Part shown: one piece after another, positions 62,962-64,000 of the stretch
Numbering within the stretch: the first letter of the stretch is position 1
How the letters are laid out: each line of letters begins with the position of its first letter
Source: Micromonospora yangpuensis
GTDB taxonomy: Bacteria; Actinomycetota; Actinomycetes; Mycobacteriales; Micromonosporaceae
Length of the DNA stretch: 64,000 nucleotides
Assembly: GCF_900091615.1 (NCBI RefSeq)
Contig: NZ_FMIA01000002.1
Span: 5,828,001 to 5,892,000 of the forward strand
Direction of reading: 5' to 3'
Notes under the pieces: generated by a model
Databases searched by the model: none
Told to the model about the DNA's origin: nothing
What the model saw: only the letters and a program-made list of their open reading frames with translations
Made by a program: the position numbers and the translations under genes

Positions 62962-63933
62962 GTGCGGGCGGCCAGGTTGATCTCGATGGTGTTGCTGTTG
63001 CAGGCGCGGGAGACGATGACCGCCGCCGAACTGGCCGAGGAGCTGGAGGTCTCCGAGCGGACCGTGTACCGGGACGTGCTGGCGCTCTCCGCGGCCGGGG
63101 TGCCGGTCTACGCCGACCGGGGGCCCTCCGGCGGGTACCGGCTGCTCGGCGGGTACCGCACCCGGCTGACCGGGCTCAGCCGGGACGAGGCGGAGGCGCT
63201 TTTCCTGGCCGGGCTGACGGGGCCGGTCAGCGAGATGGGGCTCGCCGAGGCGGTTGCCGCCGCCGAGTTGAAGCTGCTCGCGGCGCTTCCGCCCACCCTG
63301 CGCGACGCTCCGGCCCGTACCGGTCAACGTTTTCACCTCGACGTACCGGGCTGGTTCCGGGAGTCCGCCGCACCACCGTGGTTGACCGAGCTGGCGCGGG
63401 CGGTCTGGCAGGACCGGATCGTCGCGCTGCGCTACCGGCGCGGCGACCGGGAGGTGCTCCGCAGCGTGCAGCCGTACGGCCTGGTGCTCAAGGGCGGGAT
63501 CTGGTACCTCGTCGGGCGGGTCGGCACGGCGCTGCGGACGTACCGGGTGGACCGGGTGACCGACGTCGAGGTGGGTGCGGAGACGTTCGACCGGGACGAG
63601 GGGTTCGACCTGGGCGCGCACTGGCGGGAGCGAGCCGCCGGGTTCCTGCGGCAGATGCTGTCCGAACGGGTCACCCTACGGGTCAGCCCGACCGGCGTAC
63701 GGATGCTGCACCACCTGGTGGACGCCCCGTTCGTCTTCGCCGAGGCGGTCGCCGCCGCCGACGGGCCCGACGGGCAGGGCTGGGCGGTGCTGCGGCTGCC
63801 CGTCGAGTCCGTGGAGGTGGCGTACCACCAGTTGTTGGGCCTGGGCCCGGAGGTGGAGGTGCTGGACCCGCCCGAGTTGCGCGACCTGTTCGCCGACGCG
63901 GCCCACCGGTCAGCACGACTGTACGGAGTTTGA
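62962..63933 (+). CDS. YafY-type transcriptional regulator (HTH_11 + WYL)
   Basis: 323 residues. N-terminal HTH: TAAELAEELEVSERTVYRDV and LSAAGVPVYADRGPSGGYRL. A WYL domain follows (VALRYRRGDREV...VQPYGLVLKGGIWYLVGRV...YRVDRVTDVEV), with the WYL motif in IWYLV, then a C-terminal WCX region. WYL regulators bind nucleotides or ssDNA and often act in DNA-damage or defence control. GTG at 62962 stands 6 nt after CACAAT at 62950-62955, which begins right where the hairpin element ends. No obvious target is next to it. Confidence 0.9.
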   Translation: MRAARLISMVLLLQARETMTAAELAEELEVSERTVYRDVLALSAAGVPVYADRGPSGGYRLLGGYRTRLTGLSRDEAEALFLAGLTGPVSEMGLAEAVAAAELKLLAALPPTLRDAPARTGQRFHLDVPGWFRESAAPPWLTELARAVWQDRIVALRYRRGDREVLRSVQPYGLVLKGGIWYLVGRVGTALRTYRVDRVTDVEVGAETFDRDEGFDLGAHWRERAAGFLRQMLSERVTLRVSPTGVRMLHHLVDAPFVFAEAVAAADGPDGQGWAVLRLPVESVEVAYHQLLGLGPEVEVLDPPELRDLFADAAHRSARLYGV

Positions 63934-63948
63934 AGCGCGGCTTACGGA

Positions 63949-64000
63949 GCGGCAGTAGCGCGCGGCACTACGCACCGGCGGTAGCGCGCGGCACTATGCA
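63949..64000. repeat. 26-bp tandem repeat, two units to window edge
   Basis: GCGGCAGTAGCGCGCGGCAC... repeated as CCGGCGGTAGCGCGCGGCAC..., each 26 bp ending TAnGCA. The array may continue beyond the window. Confidence 0.8.

Overview
The window is a stretch of chromosome from a high-GC actinomycete, most likely a member of the Micromonosporaceae (Micromonospora or a close relative). The evidence is strong GC3 bias, many GTG starts, GGAGG-type ribosome sites mixed with apparently leaderless starts, mycothiol biosynthesis (mshA), a bldN/rsbN developmental sigma locus, and a short hairpin repeat family that I associate with Micromonospora. No tRNA, rRNA or CRISPR array is present.

Layout: 1-2.9 kb, a response regulator/PP2C phosphatase coupled to a CHASE3-HAMP histidine kinase (cut by the left edge). 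3.1-5.4 kb, an M28 peptidase with a multi-pass membrane tail. 5.5-9.8 kb, an accessory zone: a GntR regulator divergent from two small Cys-rich proteins, a decayed second GntR, and a ~3 kb lower-GC island flanked by 13-bp near-direct repeats at the 3' end of a small Smr gene. The island carries a tyrosine-recombinase remnant and one large PIN-like + Mrr-like double nuclease. 9.8-23 kb, metabolic and regulatory genes: ROK kinase, ABC-F, methyltransferase, GH51 arabinofuranosidase behind a 175-bp tandem duplication, amino-acid permease, secreted phospholipase A2, cyclase-ATPase regulator, lytic transglycosylase. 24.4-30.1 kb, the rex-hemA-hemC-hemD-hemB tetrapyrrole cluster with a Rex operator upstream. 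30.4-37.3 kb, glutaredoxin-like gene, bldN, rsbN-like anti-sigma, HAD phosphatase, acyltransferase, epimerase, ribosomal protein bS22 and a small HTH regulator. 37.4-38.9 kb, a second accessory pocket: GntR fragment, DivIVA-like gene, small unknowns, a possible toxin/immunity-like pair. 38.9-48.2 kb, hydrolase, proline dehydrogenase, CGNR protein, sugar-phosphate isomerase, Ppx/GppA, RegX3/SenX3, PhoU and phosphoglycerate mutase. 48.7-55.4 kb, a Rho-N/histone-like protein, YbjN protein, MshA, a short-chain dehydrogenase, methyltransferase, MurB and a mycothiol-dependent-isomerase-like protein. 55.4-64 kb, LacI regulator, RidA, acetyltransferase, EI24 protein, ABC exporter with a NarL-type two-component system, and a WYL regulator.

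From memory, the order murB - mshA - ybjN-like - gpm - senX3 - regX3 - ppx - TIM-barrel protein - HTH - bS22 - epimerase - acyltransferase - HAD - glutaredoxin - hemA/C/D/B matches a conserved mycobacterial block (around Rv0482-Rv0512). The core is therefore ancestral and the two low-GC pockets are insertions into it.

Most notable: (1) a family of nine hairpin elements in two exact size classes, 51 bp and 80 bp, usually abutting stop codons; (2) the PIN-Mrr nuclease island integrated at the end of the smr gene; (3) at least eight start codons placed 6-8 nt after a TANNNT hexamer; (4) several minisatellites, one translated as an 11-residue repeat at the N-terminus of a response regulator.
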